Shown piece by piece: positions 54,701 to 63,840 of a DNA stretch of 64,000 nt. This DNA comes from Desmodesmus armatus. Taxonomy: Eukaryota; Chlorophyta; Chlorophyceae; Sphaeropleales; Scenedesmaceae. Position 1 is the first letter of the stretch, and the number at the start of each line of letters is the position of its first letter. A program made the translations under genes and the position numbers. Where the stretch lies: positions 402,501 through 466,500 of the forward strand of contig VIIQ02000559.1 in NCBI GenBank assembly GCA_007449985.2, given 5' to 3'. The notes under the pieces are model-generated. The model was not told where the DNA came from. It saw only the letters and a program-made list of their open reading frames with translations, and ran no database searches.

Positions 54701-56749
54701 CTGTGTTGTCATATGCGTCGCGTATTTGGGGCCCGGCAATGTTTGTGAAGCGCCTGCACTCCGCACCGTACGACACACAAGCCGAGAGTGTGCACACCTC
54801 GTTCCTGAGGATCATGACAGGATCCATCAAAGGGGTTGCCAAGGATGTATTATACCGGGACCTGCACCGCATTCCCGTCATGTACCACTGGGTAGTCCTG
54901 GCTGCGCGGTGGTGGACCAAGTTGTCGGATTCGCGTGATGAGGAGCCCAGGTCACTGGCCAGCTGTGTGTGGCGCGAGGACGTTATGTTGGCCTTGGATG
55001 GCTGTCAGCGTTGCTGGTCGTATGGTGTGTTGCACACTATGTCTGGCTTGCAGCTCCTTGATAGTAGCTGGCGGCAGCAGCCTTTGGAGTGGGTGTTGCA
55101 GCAGCGGTGGCAGGAGTCAGCTGTGCAGGCTGCCTTGGCTGGCCTGTTCCGTGATAGGTGGCAGGGTCTTACAGAAGGCAGCCCTCGCACTGCACCGTCT
55201 GCAGGCATTCACAGGCTTACACACCATGCATGGGTATACCCTCTTGACCCTGGCTTTGATCCTTTCTCTAGAGACCATGCAGCCCCGCATATGAAGTTGT
55301 GCTTGTCTTTCAACGTGGCACAAAACCTGGCGCAGTTGCGTGTTGGCTCTGCACATCTTGAAATTGAGCAGGGTCGCAAGCGTAGGGAGTCTGTCCCAAG
55401 GGCGGATCGCATCTGTCGTTTGTGCTCTGGTCAGGACGCTTCGCTGGCCAACCGTGCTGCTGTGCTGGCCCGCACTGGCACCAGCAACAATGTTGAAGAT
55501 CTAAAGCACTTCATTCTTGAGTGTCCCGTGTATGATGATCTGCGCACCGCCTGCCCAGCCTTTGCTGACCCGGCTTCAGTCCAGTTGGGTGACCAAGATT
55601 GTGTTGCTACTGTGTTTCAACATGCCGAACAGTCGGCTCTGGCACACACTTTGTACAAAATGAAAGTGCGCAGAGCACGCCTGCTTGGCCTTACCATGGG
55701 TATTTGACTGACTTTGTTCTGTTTCTTGTGTCCACACTGGTATAGTCGCCTGCCCTCATCTCTGCACACAATAGGCTCCTAGCATGGCTGGCACTTGCTG
55801 CAATTCTGGTGGTTCTGCCTTTTTTGGTCAACCCGGTGTAGGTGGTGCAAACCACCGCAGGGGAGACAACTTATGAGGTTCACCTGGCTCGATCCTGGTG
55901 GGCAATGCCATTGTTGTTTGGCGAAAATGTCCATGTAACATACTCCCCCAAAAATAAGTAAGATCTGGCCTGGCTGCCCTCACCAGCACATAGCTGTTGC
56001 AGCACATGCAGGAAACAAATGTTGGATTTGACATAGCATGCCCAGATATACACACCTCTGCTCCTGCAGCGCGGGGCATGCCAGCACCAGCAGGATGTCC
56101 GCCATGCAGGACAGCTGCTGGTGGGGGGTCATCAGCTGGAACAGCAGATCATAGCTGCTGCTGAGCGCCACCAGCTGCTCCAGCGGGTCAAACATGACCC
56201 GATAGTACCACCACAGCGACACACGCCGCAGCAGCCGCAGCAGCGGGGACTCAAACGCTGCTGGCTGCTGGCTGATGGTGTTGTGCTGCTTGGCATGCTG
56301 GTGCCGCCTGCACAGCTGCACGACATGACTCAGCCCTGGAGTCCTCTCCCTGTTGCTGATCAGCAGTGCATGCAACTGTGATGTTCTGATGCAAGCTGGA
56401 CTGACGCGTGGTGCTTTTGGGCCGAAGAGATGTGGGTTCGCGTGGTGTGCTGACCGCTCAAATAGCTGATGTGCCTCCTCTTCGTTGGGCTTGCCAGACA
56501 GGTGCGCCAGCAGCTGCTCGTCTGGGCCTGCATTCAAGTGATAATTGATGTGGTATCACCTCTCGTGCCCACATAAACACACCCAATAGCAACAAAGCTC
56601 AGCACACAGCGTGCTGCCACAGCACATGCAGCATGCTTCAGATGCTGACCTGTAAGGCATGCCTCCCGCTGCTCATTGAAAACAACAGGACACACGTATA
56701 GGGTCCGCAGCTCATCTTCAATTTGGGCCCTCAGCCGCTTGCTGGCCAT
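39753..56749 (-). CDS. P3: giant paralogue with a LINE in intron 2, a new intron in E13 and a truncated E13 end
   Basis: Exons from 5' to 3': 56749-56650, 56527-56056, 51847-51397, 51072-50582, 49693-49382, 48901-47192, 46875-46626, 46302-46153, 45456-45332, 44825-44714, 44426-44199, 43722-43540, 43237-42954, 42697-41266, and 41120-39753 (E14 and E15 fused). Phases match P1, with one extra phase-2 intron inside E13. The first 14 exons give 2,099 codons ending SIRDL and a TGA; the roughly 45-residue block VGNGWAAGAG...QYARAARRQYAQ that should follow, with its donor, is missing. The MYND exon is intact but cannot be joined in frame at an obvious site. So P3 is either truncated before the MYND finger or uses a splice I cannot see. 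Intron 2 is 4.2 kb owing to an antisense LINE. Confidence 0.7.
41266..42697 (-). CDS. P3 E13b, ends prematurely
   Basis: Starts Y-AIRQDGCFADRTYCFPP at acceptor CTGTAG|G, contains FASYDWGGCRPWQLQR and reaches LLLVPPSIRDL followed at once by TGA (41266-41268). The other three paralogues continue VGNGWAAGAGRLG for about 45 further residues to a conserved donor. Short direct repeats (agcatcac) lie at the break. Confidence 0.75.
42698..42953 (-). other. P3-specific 256-bp intron bounded by a direct repeat
   Basis: Donor GGCAGCAG|GTATGT, acceptor CACCTGTAG|GTATGC. The intron 5' end (42933-42955 on plus) repeats the downstream exon start (42677-42699) at a constant offset of 256 bp, with 12 of 12 identical bases at ccgtcctgccgg and a shared catacct. 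Translated, the two copies read YVGRQDGCWANR and YAIRQDGCFADR. P1, P2 and P4 have no intron here. This fits birth of an intron by tandem duplication of coding DNA containing AGGT. Confidence 0.8.
42954..43237 (-). CDS. P3 E13a
   Basis: Starts MFETFSAMQPAICSFWFLMP at acceptor GACGCAG|ATG and ends LSDGGS-AG|GTATGT in phase 2. It corresponds to the beginning of the single E13 exon in P1 and P2. Confidence 0.75.
44199..44426 (-). CDS. P3 E11
   Basis: Acceptor TTTGCAG|CAC, donor CATCCG|GTGGGT, phase 0 both. It encodes HKAKTARRLCRVLSSSLHDS and later GRDSWGVIQHAFNLAEH. Same architecture as P1 E11. Confidence 0.8.
44473..44528 (-). repeat. In-frame duplicate of the E11 3' splice site and exon head in P3
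   Basis: HNARTFHQLRRVLSSSLTMP follows a second acceptor, TTTTGCAG|CAC at 44529/44528, 102 bp (34 codons) upstream of the E11 start. The frame is open from this acceptor through the linker into E11, so use of it would add 34 residues. Identity to the true head is high at bases (CGCCGCGTCCTGTCATCAAGC-like core). Confidence 0.8.
45332..45456 (-). CDS. P3 E9
   Basis: Acceptor CCAACAG|GGC, donor CTTGAG|GTAAAC in phase 2. It encodes GLFGLPDAVEGLLVVLVQLT then LGPVEVRHYTLAEIKDDLL. The length of 125 is the same as P2 E9, which reads DLAGLKGMVERATQLVRVQL. Confidence 0.75.
45517..45605 (-). repeat. Defective duplicate of P3 E9
   Basis: A copy of the first two thirds of E9 with its acceptor (CCCCACAG|GGCC), 147 bp upstream of the real exon start. 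One extra base near its beginning breaks the frame, so it is a pseudo-exon. The copy abuts the long purine microsatellite on its upstream side. Confidence 0.75.
45638..45786. repeat. Compound GAGT/GAGG/GA microsatellite in P3 intron 8
   Basis: On plus: about five GAGT units, a run of GAGG units, more GAGT, then about 30 GA units. All-purine on one strand over about 150 bp. Confidence 0.95.
46356..46480. repeat. CAGTA pentanucleotide microsatellite in P3 intron 7
   Basis: About 25 perfect CAGTA units on plus, with interrupted units from 46328. It is the reverse complement of the TACTG array in P1 intron 5. Confidence 0.95.
47192..48901 (-). CDS. P3 E6, disordered exon with VLRIRGG motif
   Basis: Acceptor CTGCAG|G gives HNVPFLTHLLRPLPQ, then NEFEAEKAVAQLLTARVQQQ. 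A conserved-looking helical middle (VEMVRLLRFADLLTVRAAM) and long Gln runs follow. The motif VLRIRGGWGG is at 47878-47898, in the same position relative to the exon end as VLRLKGGG in P1 and P2. The end reads GIDDAAAWVELATAVIEAWP, then CQWE-AG|GTAGGG. Confidence 0.75.
49382..49693 (-). CDS. P3 E5
   Basis: Acceptor CCGCAG|G TGG encodes WHVTDSHKQGQAMLLTALHS; later QAWQQCLVQVQRDLLLVMQL; donor AAGCA|GTAAGT. The exon head is the downstream end of a six-copy minisatellite. Confidence 0.8.
49636..50229 (-). repeat. Six-copy 100-bp minisatellite containing the E5 3' splice site and exon head
   Basis: Units start at about 49636, 49736, 49836, 49936, 50036 and 50136. Each carries the acceptor (gccgCAG|GTGG on minus, at about 49693, 49793, 49893, 49993, 50093, 50193) and about 58 bases of E5 coding sequence. 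The first unit is the real exon start; the other five lie in intron 4. The 100-bp period changes frame at every unit. Confidence 0.9.
50582..51847 (-). CDS. P3 exons E3 and E4
   Basis: E3 51847-51397 begins LDTPLHTATLLSMLKMAQQL and ends LCLQETK|GTAGGC. E4 51072-50582 begins VQFQQAEVCKFVGALLPQIS, contains LQLWWCAQE and SLLVWALSSI, and ends ALRQLLDVLLSALLYRH, then MN-GA|GTGAGT. Confidence 0.8.
51900..55965 (+). mobile_element. LINE inserted antisense in P3 intron 2
   Basis: The coding part occupies 52027-55707. About 250 bp of 3' non-coding sequence follows, ending in an A-rich ccaaaaataag at about 55955. The 5' boundary is uncertain, between 51848 (P3 E3 edge) and 52040, and I could not identify a target-site duplication. 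Lack of a poly(A) tail and the C-terminal zinc knuckle are compatible with L1- or RandI-like algal LINEs; clade not settled. Confidence 0.7.
52027..55707 (+). pseudogene. LINE ORF2-like polyprotein, three frameshifts
   Basis: Endonuclease part in two frames: FLVQNVGG, YGFVETML, GITVFVKR, then VLGDLNMRIG, VVDLACAS and SKDHCGLYVSL, the APE-type endonuclease series. Reverse transcriptase part: LPAGKAPDAQGLTGELL, YRGISVSPVFSRML, QCGFRPGHGTLDAIF, VVFVDFKKAFDKVRRD (motif A), SELSPLLFG (motif B), VMYADDVGLLS (motif C). C-terminus: CRLC...HFILEC zinc knuckle. Frame changes are needed near 52430, at 53321-53328 and near 54145, so this copy is dead unless they are sequence errors. Pieces are 52027-52521, 52389-53327, about 53330-54214 and 54133-55707. 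Confidence 0.85.
56056..56749 (-). CDS. P3 exons E1 and E2
   Basis: E1 56749-56650 encodes MASKRLRAQIEDELRTLYVC and CLT-G|GTCAGC. E2 56527-56056 encodes GPDEQLLAHLSGKPNEEEAH, LFGPKAPRV, RLLRRVSLWWYYRVMFDPLE and LMTPHQQLSCMADILLVLAC, with donor CAGAG|GTGTGT. Confidence 0.85.
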
Positions 56750-57867
56750 GGCTTGCTGTTCAAGCAGCTGACAGCATGTTGCTGTTGTGGGTTGGCAGGC
56801 CTACAGGGAAACCGTTTATTAGTGCTGGATATTTGGTAGCTCCTTGATTGTTTACTGATGTTGTCGAACACCGACACAGTGGCAACAGCCAAACTGGATC
56901 CAGTCTGATCAGCTCAGCACATCAGCGTCGTTGTTTCCTGCATCACGCAGAACCAAGACTGTTATCTCTGCCAATCTTTTCAATCAGATACCATGTTGCA
57001 GAATGCCTGAATCAAAGGGGAAAGGCGGTTGCGCACACGGTTGCCAACTGCTTGTGTCTTGGATTTGAGAGTGGTTTGAACTGAAGGGAGCTCGTATGCG
57101 CATCGTCAGCAGGCATGGGTCATTCATTCACACTGGGTGAATACAATTGCGACTATTCTGGCTGACCTCAGGAATTGCAAGTCATGTTGCCAGCCTGCAC
57201 TGCTGACCACCCCCCCTGAAGGTCCCTTCTGGGACCTGACCCTGGCTGCTGCTGACAGCCACGCTACCGTACCCCCTCAACCAAGCCCACTGGCCTTCAA
57301 CAACGGTCACCTTTCAATTGGCACATCATGATCCAGAACAGGCTGCCATCTGTTCGTCTCAGGTTCTGTCATGTTCAAACGGGACCAATATACAAGCAAT
57401 TATACAAGCCTGCGCCATGCCTGGACAGCTCAGCAGCCAAAACAGAGCTCCTTGCAGATCCATCTACCTGCAGATGAAAGTGTGGTTGGTGCTCAGCAGT
57501 GCTGATGGTCTGGATTCGTACCCAACTTGCTGAGTCAAGACAGCCAACCACTCTCACACTGAACGTTCTGTCAAGTACCCGCTGCCTGAGTGTGCTGCCT
57601 GTCCACCAAACAGCGTTGTAACCTGCCCTCAGCACAAGCACAGCCTCCAACTGCACAGCCTGTACCGAAGCACATCACTACAGCAGCTTCATGATACAAG
57701 TGGGCAGTCAAAACGACAGGGGCAGCGCCCCCAAGAACACCCAAACCGTGGAACGCAACCTGCAGGGCATCCAATAATAGGATCAGGTACACAGTACGCA
57801 GCAGACAAATTGCAATTCTGCGATCAGGCAAGGCAACACCCATCGACCCGGGTTTGCAGCAGATCCA
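56750..57867. other. P4-P3 intergenic spacer
   Basis: 1.1 kb containing P3 upstream sequence and P4 3' flank. Short frames on both strands have no recognisable features. No repeats shared with the other spacers were noticed by eye. Confidence 0.5.
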
Positions 57868-57985
57868 TCACGACTGCTCCACAGCTGCCAGGTCCCAGAA
57901 GGAGCGTGACCTGCTGCTGCTGGGTGAGCGCTGGTAGCCAGGCTGCTGCCAGCACAGCCCATTACGCGCCAGCGCCTGCAGACGC
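57868..57985 (-). CDS. P4 E15, C-terminal tail exon
   Basis: Acceptor CTGCAG|G CGT, giving RLQALARNGLCWQQPGYQRS and SSSRSRSFWDLAAVEQS to a TGA. The longest version of the tail. Confidence 0.85.
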
Positions 57986-60793
57986 CTGCAGGGCAGAGGA
58001 TGACAGATGGCACATTAATGTGTGCATTATCCGTAATCTGTGACATGCATGGCCCCAGCACAATTGATGCATGCAGGCACCCACAAACAATGCAGGCTGG
58101 GCATACCCTTTTACTCCTGAGCCAGTTCCAACAAATAGGCTGATTGACGCAGCTACGCATCAGCAGAACCCTCTTGCAGGAGCGCCAGTTGCTAGTTCAG
58201 GACTGTGCAGGCTGACAGACGTAACACCTAAAAATTAGGAGCCAGGCACACCCACTGCCCACACAGAATCGGACCAACCTGCTCACTAGCCTAGAGTTTT
58301 GGTGAACCAGGCTGCAGCAACACATTGCAGCATCACGTAACAGGTCAAACAGGGTCAAACACACAATTTCGCCGCAGCTCGGCACCAGCACTCACCAGCA
58401 GTTGGCGTTGTGCACCTTCTTCGCTGCGTCAGCACACTGCTGGCTGCAGTACTGAGCAGCTCCACAGCTGGGACACCCCAGCACCACAGCCTTGCTAGCA
58501 TGGCCAGCAGGGTCCACCCCTCCTGTCTGACTGCAAGTTGGCCCTGCAACGCTGCCCTGCAGCTTGCGCCCTGCAGCTTCTTGCACCCCCTGCTGTAGTG
58601 CACCCCCACACCAGTCGCATGCAACATCAGCTGCCAGCAGCAGCCTCCTGCGGCTCTCCTGCAAGTCACTGCTGCTGCCACTGCTGCCACTGCTGCCGTC
58701 AGTGCCGCCGTCAGTGCTGCCATTGCTGCTGCCCACCAGCAGGTGCTGTGCAAGGTGCTGCTGCCAATGTGCTGGTGGGGTGTCCCTCAAGCGCTCAGCA
58801 TGCAGCCAGTACAGAACATGAACCAGCCCATCTATCGACCCCGAAAGGCCCGCCATTTCCTGTTGCACATGCTCAGGAGCGCTACTGGCTGAAGCCACAT
58901 CCACCTGCTGCCGCAGCTGCTGCAGCAGGCCTGTTGCTGCTGTTGCCACAGGTGCTGCTAGCGTAGGCACGCGCTCGCAGTCCTTGTAAGCAGCCCCCAC
59001 ACCATCGTACAACGAGGCAAGGAAGGGTGGCAGCCGCAGCCCAAATGATGCAAGCGCCACTGCAGCAGCAGCTACCCGTCCCTCTGGATCGACCGCCCCG
59101 TCAACCTTCGCAGTGCCAGCAGACCCCTCCCTGCTGTTCCCGCCCTTTGACTTTAACTCCTGTACTGCTGGTAAGGTTGCTGCGTGCTGTGCCTGCAAGT
59201 CAGCCGAGAAGGCATGGTATCGAGCCAGCAGCTGCAGCCACGGCAGCGTCGTTGCCGGCGCTGCTGCGAAGCATTCAAACTGTGTCGCAAGTTGGAACAT
59301 GCTGGGGCTGTATCTACTGCTACAGCTGTCTGGGCAGCACCCGGACCTGCTGCTGCTGCTGTTGCCGCCGCCACTGCTGCTAGTGGTGCTGTTTGCGCAT
59401 CCGCTGCTGCTGGCAGCAGACGCACATATGGGCCTATCCTCTACTGCTGAGCTCTCAGAGACACCCACTGCTGCAGTAGCCAATAGCAGCTGTGGCACCA
59501 TGCCCGCCCCTGCAGCAGCTGTGTGTGCGGCCAGGGCGACATTCACTTGTCGTGCTGCGTGTGGCTGCAGCTCTGCCAGGCTGTCATCATCCTCACCCAG
59601 CAGCTGCAGCGACAACAGCTGACACACCAGGCTGGTGGGCTGGTACCCCTGTGACACAATACAAACAGCGGGGGGAGCAGGCAGCAGGCGAGAGAGAACT
59701 GGCAAGCATGTTGTATGTGTATGTGCTCAGCTGAAGTTCAGCCATTGGTGTCTCACGCAGTGACCTGCAGCACTGTGTGCTCCTATTTGCAATCAAAGGA
59801 GGAGTGGAGTGGACGAATTGTTTCTATAAGGGGTATGTCCTGCCGGGAAGGCATGCTGCCTCAGCTTGGGAGGCAGTCAAGCATGTGCACATGCACTCCC
59901 ACCCCCTTAGCTGCAAACTGCCCAATGCAGATTCCACTTGTCTCAGTGTTGGTGAGGACTGACCGACAAAAGCGCCTTTGACAAATGCAGCCCTAGAAGG
60001 TGTGACACACTGCTGTGCTGGAGGTCTTTCCAGTACTGCTGCATGTATGAGCAATTTGAAGTTGACAGCCATACAAAAGACAGTCCACAGGTTGCTGCGC
60101 ACCTGTGCATACTGCCGCCGAGCCGCCCTGGCATACTGCACCACCAGCATGCGTGCCGCCACATTACTGCTGCTGCTGCTGCTCCTATCCCCGCCAGCCC
60201 CCAGCCTGCCTGCCCCTGCTGCCCAGCCGTTGCCCACCAAGTCCCTGATGCTGGGAGGCACCAGCAGCAGGTCAGAGGCAAGGCTGCGGGTCAGAGTGGA
60301 CCACAGCACAGGGCTGGTGCACTCAGGGACAGCGGCAGCAGCCGCTGCTGCTATCCCCTGACCATTGCCAGCCAGCTTCACCTTCTGGTGCTGCTGCTGC
60401 TGCTGTGCGTAGTGTGAGGCTCCATGCTGGTACCAGAAACTGGCAGCAGGCTTCACCTGACCCAGCAGCTGCCACAGCAGGTGCCTTGTCGACTCACCAG
60501 CCTCACCCTGCTGCTGCAGCTGCTGTAGTTCCACCACCACTGGGACCACAAACTGCTGCTGCTGCTGTTCTGCCACCCCTGAGCCCTCACACTGGCCAGC
60601 AGCGGCGACAGAGTAAGGACTGCCCTGCAGCAGAGCTGCAGCAGCACCGCCAGCAACCACTTCCTGCAGCTGCAGCTGTTGCTGCAGTTGCGGGATGTCG
60701 GTTGCCCAAGTCTCTCGCTGCGCCAAGCATGCCTCCTTAGCAGGCTGCTTGAAGGACACCACCCAAGCCTTCGGCACTGACACAGCGCAGCCT

Positions 60794-60832
<39 letters not shown>

Positions 60833-63800
60833 GATGGCTGCTGCTGCGGCTGCTGCTGCTGCTGCTGCTCGAGCACCATCAGAGAAAATGCCCCAAGGTC
60901 TCCCAGGTTCTGGGCAGCCTTAGCAGCCTCCCCCACGGAGGCCTCAGCACCAGCAGCAGCAGCAGCAGGAGCAGCAGCAGCTCCAGGAGAAGTCCCCATG
61001 GCCACCTGACAGCCACCCTCTCCTCCGCTGCCAACCTGCCCTGCTGCACCCTGCTCTGGGGGGCCCACCAGCCCCGCAAATGCCTTCAGACGCTGCAGGG
61101 TGCAGTCCGCAGGCAGCTGCTGGCTCCCACAAGCACTCCCTGTCTGCACCGTAGGTCGTAACACACCACCCTTACCCTCGCCGTCAACCTCAACCCCAAC
61201 CCCTGAGGGTGCACCTTCAACACCGCCCTCAACACCAGTAGCACCACCACCGGGTGACAGCAGTCCGACTAGCCGACCAGCATGGCACTGCAGCTGCAGC
61301 ACCCTGTTCAGCTGCAGCTGCCGCTGTGTCAGCGCCCTCGCACGCTGCAGATGCCACCAGCGCAACCGTCCCCAGTCATACCTGAAATCAAGTCAGCGGT
61401 ACAGAGAATGAGCTTGCAAAAGTATGAGCTTGCAAGCATCGTCACGAGCGTCTAAGCATTGTTGGGAGAGCAGATGCGGTCATACCTCAGCTGCAATCAG
61501 CACGTGCTGGAAGCCAAGTGAGCTAAGGTCATACCTGGCAGCGTTGCGCCGCACACGCCGCTCCAGCCGCTGCTGCTGCCGCTGCTGCCGCTCCTGCAGG
61601 CTGCGTGAGCTAAAAGCTGCGTCCATGAGCACAGCAGCAGCAGCAGTGGGGCTGCTGCTGTTGCACCTGCGCTGCGAGCCCAAGGGCACCCTGTCGGCTG
61701 TAAAAGCATCTGCAAGCCCTGACCTATCCTGTCGCTGCCATCGTCACTGCTGCATCGGCTGTTGCTGGTCCAACCCGAGCTTGCACTGCTGTCTGTACCC
61801 TTGGGGAGAGGCTTGCGGCGAAGGTTATGCAGCTCACAGCTTGAACGCTGCCAAGCAGCAGCATCAGGCACCTGCTGCAGCTGCTCCTGCAGCTGCTGCT
61901 GCCTGCGCTGATACCGGGACCTGCAATGCTGAAGCTTCTGTGTGGCTCGAGCCAGATCCTGGGTATCCTCCAGCTTTTGCTGCTGCAGCAGCCGCAGCCG
62001 CTGCTGCTGCATCTGGCTTGGCTCTGCTGGGTGCTGACTGCGGTCCTCGTTGTTGAGCAGCAGCCGCTGCTGCAACCGTAACGAGCAAGCAGCAGCATCG
62101 ATGGCGTCCCTGGCATGATAGCTAGCGAACTGAGCAGACAAAGCTTGCTGCCTGCATGCTGCTTCATCTTCTGAGCTGTCGTATACCGTGCGCACCAGCT
62201 CGCTTCGCATCACCAGCTTGGGCTGACACAACCAGATTGGCCGCACCGCAGCTGCTGCTGCTGCTGCTGTCGCCGCCCCTCCTGCTGGGTCGATGTCGCT
62301 GCCGCTGTCACTCAAACCACCCGAAGCCGCTGCAGCAATGGTTTCGGTGCTGCAGCGGCGACGGCTGTTGCTGCTGCTGTTGGAAGCCGTGAACTTAGAG
62401 CGCTTGAGCACCAGGATATCGCCCTTTGACCTGCCCCCGATGAATATCTCGGCAGTTGCCGGGGCTGGCAGCAGCCACCATAGGCTCGCGCAGGGCGGGG
62501 TGATGCGGCTTAGACAGTAGAACAGCTGCACAGGATTTCAGCACAGCAGCCGCAAAAACAGCACAGTATGCAGGCAGGCGTCACAATTCAGGCACATCTT
62601 GTGAGTTTGATTATTGCGAGAGGTCCTTTACTTGACCCTACTCTTTGGCATACAGACTTGTGGCAGATAAGCCAGGCACAGTTCGTATCGGCTGGCACAG
62701 CTCAAGAAGGAGCAACAGTGCTGGTCACCCATTGTGCTTGTCGAGGGTTGTGCGTGCGTCTGCAGCGAGCACCAAGACAGTGCAAGTTGCGTTGGCAAAC
62801 CTTGAAAAGGTGTATCAACACATCCTATTTGTACTGCTATTAGTACCCGTTGATGCCGTGTGCTGGCTTGCCCCCAGCCACCTCAGGGCCGGCCCAACCC
62901 ACCACCCCTATCTCTACAGGTGTTGCCACCGCCAGTCCATCCAGGCTGGAGACTACTTTTACTGTTACTGTTACATGGTTCAGGTTGATCCTGAACACCC
63001 CGTAGGGAGCCAACGAGGCTCATGGGGCATACACCTAACAGTGCAAGTAGTTATAAACACGTGTAACAGTGCCGGTAACAACTTCCAACCCCGTGCTACT
63101 CACCGCCTGTGCTGCTTCCTCCTGCATACACTGTGCCAGGTGACTGTACTGCTCCTCACTCCAGGCCACGTCCGGCATGCAAGGGCTTGCATGGACCAGA
63201 TAGCGGACCATCTTGCCCAAGAACATATGCAGGCAGCCTGACAAGTTTTCGTGTGCGCTGGTGAGAGTGGAGTCAGCAGCCTAAGACAGCAATGGCAGCA
63301 GTAAGATTCACCAATGACAGCATCAGCAGTTGGCGCAGCAGCAGGCGCAGCACAGCACACCATAACTATCCTGATTCTCCTAGAGCTGTCCAGCACTCTA
63401 GCTTTGTCGCGGGCGAAAACATGGTGTGCCCAACACCTGCACATAAGGCCAGTGCTCACACATTCTGCATAGGCAATTTTCAGAGGTGCCACAGACGTGA
63501 AGGACACAGCTCGACTAGGGTGCCATGCTGTGAGCCACGCCCGCCGTACTCTTGCAAACATGCACAAGTCAGCTGCAGCAGTGCACCAGGGACCCACCAC
63601 TCTTGCACGCAGCTCGTGTACAAGGTCGTGAGCACGCTGTATGCTGCCCCATGCATTGGGCACGATGCTGGCACAAAAGCCGTCCTCGATCGACACATGG
63701 GCCCTGACCAGGCACGGCAGCAGCTTCAGCAGCTGCGAGTGGGCGGGCTGGACCCTGTGCTGCCAGATGCCAGCGAGGATGCCATCCCCGTGGTCACCCA

Positions 63801-63840
63801 GGCAAATGTGCTGCAGTCGGCGCAGCAGCTGCAGCTGCTT
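57868..63840 (-). CDS. P4: MYND-finger paralogue, 3' part (E11-E15); 5' end outside the window
   Basis: Exons from 5' to 3': 63840-63598 (E11), 63280-63104 (E12), 62525-61535 (E13a), 61381-60103 (E13b), 59648-58396 (E14), 57985-57868 (E15). E11 has KQLQLLRRLQHICLGDHGDG and NAWGSIQRAHDL; E12 GKMVRYLVHASPCMPDV; E13 starts LFYCLSRITPPCASLWWLLP, ends VPPSIRDLVGNG and QYARAARRQYAQ|GTGCGC. In-window coding length is 1,353 codons if one base is restored in E13a, which is one short and changes frame between about 61620 and 61746. E13 is split by a P4-only intron at 61382-61534. Exons E1-E10 should lie beyond position 64000. Confidence 0.75.
58396..59648 (-). CDS. P4 E14, MYND zinc-finger exon
   Basis: Acceptor TGTCACAG|GGG gives GYQPTSLVCQLLSLQLLGED. 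LPWLQLLARYHAF in the middle. MYND ligands complete: CDWC, then CPSCGAAQYCSQQCADA and HNANC, with NC-TG|GTGAGT as donor. Confidence 0.85.
61382..61534 (-). other. P4-specific 153-bp intron bounded by AGGTATGAC repeats
   Basis: Donor GCTGCCAG|GTATGACC and acceptor GATTTCAG|GTATGACTG both contain AGGTATGAC. On plus, gtcatacct occurs at 61375-61383, 61479-61487 and 61528-61536, the middle copy lying inside the intron. P1, P2 and P3 read uninterrupted through this point (SYNWGG, SYDWGG). A phase-2 intron gained at an AGGT site, by tandem duplication or by insertion with target duplication, explains it. Confidence 0.75.
61535..62525 (-). CDS. P4 E13a, with an apparent 1-base deletion
   Basis: Starts LFYCLSRITPPCASLWWLLP, passes EIFIGGRSKGDILVLKRSKF and SELVRTVYDSSEDEAA. 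The starting frame stays open to 61497 but the conserved end (SLQERQQRQQQRLERRVRRN) is in another frame that opens only after a TGA at 61744-61746. Length 991 gives phase 1 where phase 2 is required, so one base is missing. Confidence 0.65.

Noticed and set aside
59770..59960. Plus-strand frame in P4 intron 13
   Set aside because: Short, no motif, no repeats at the edges; treated as ordinary intron.
61700..61740. A 26-bp intron (GTCAGG...TTACAG) to explain the frame change in P4 E13a
   Set aside because: Far shorter than any other intron in the locus and it does not give the required phase as well as a one-base deletion does.
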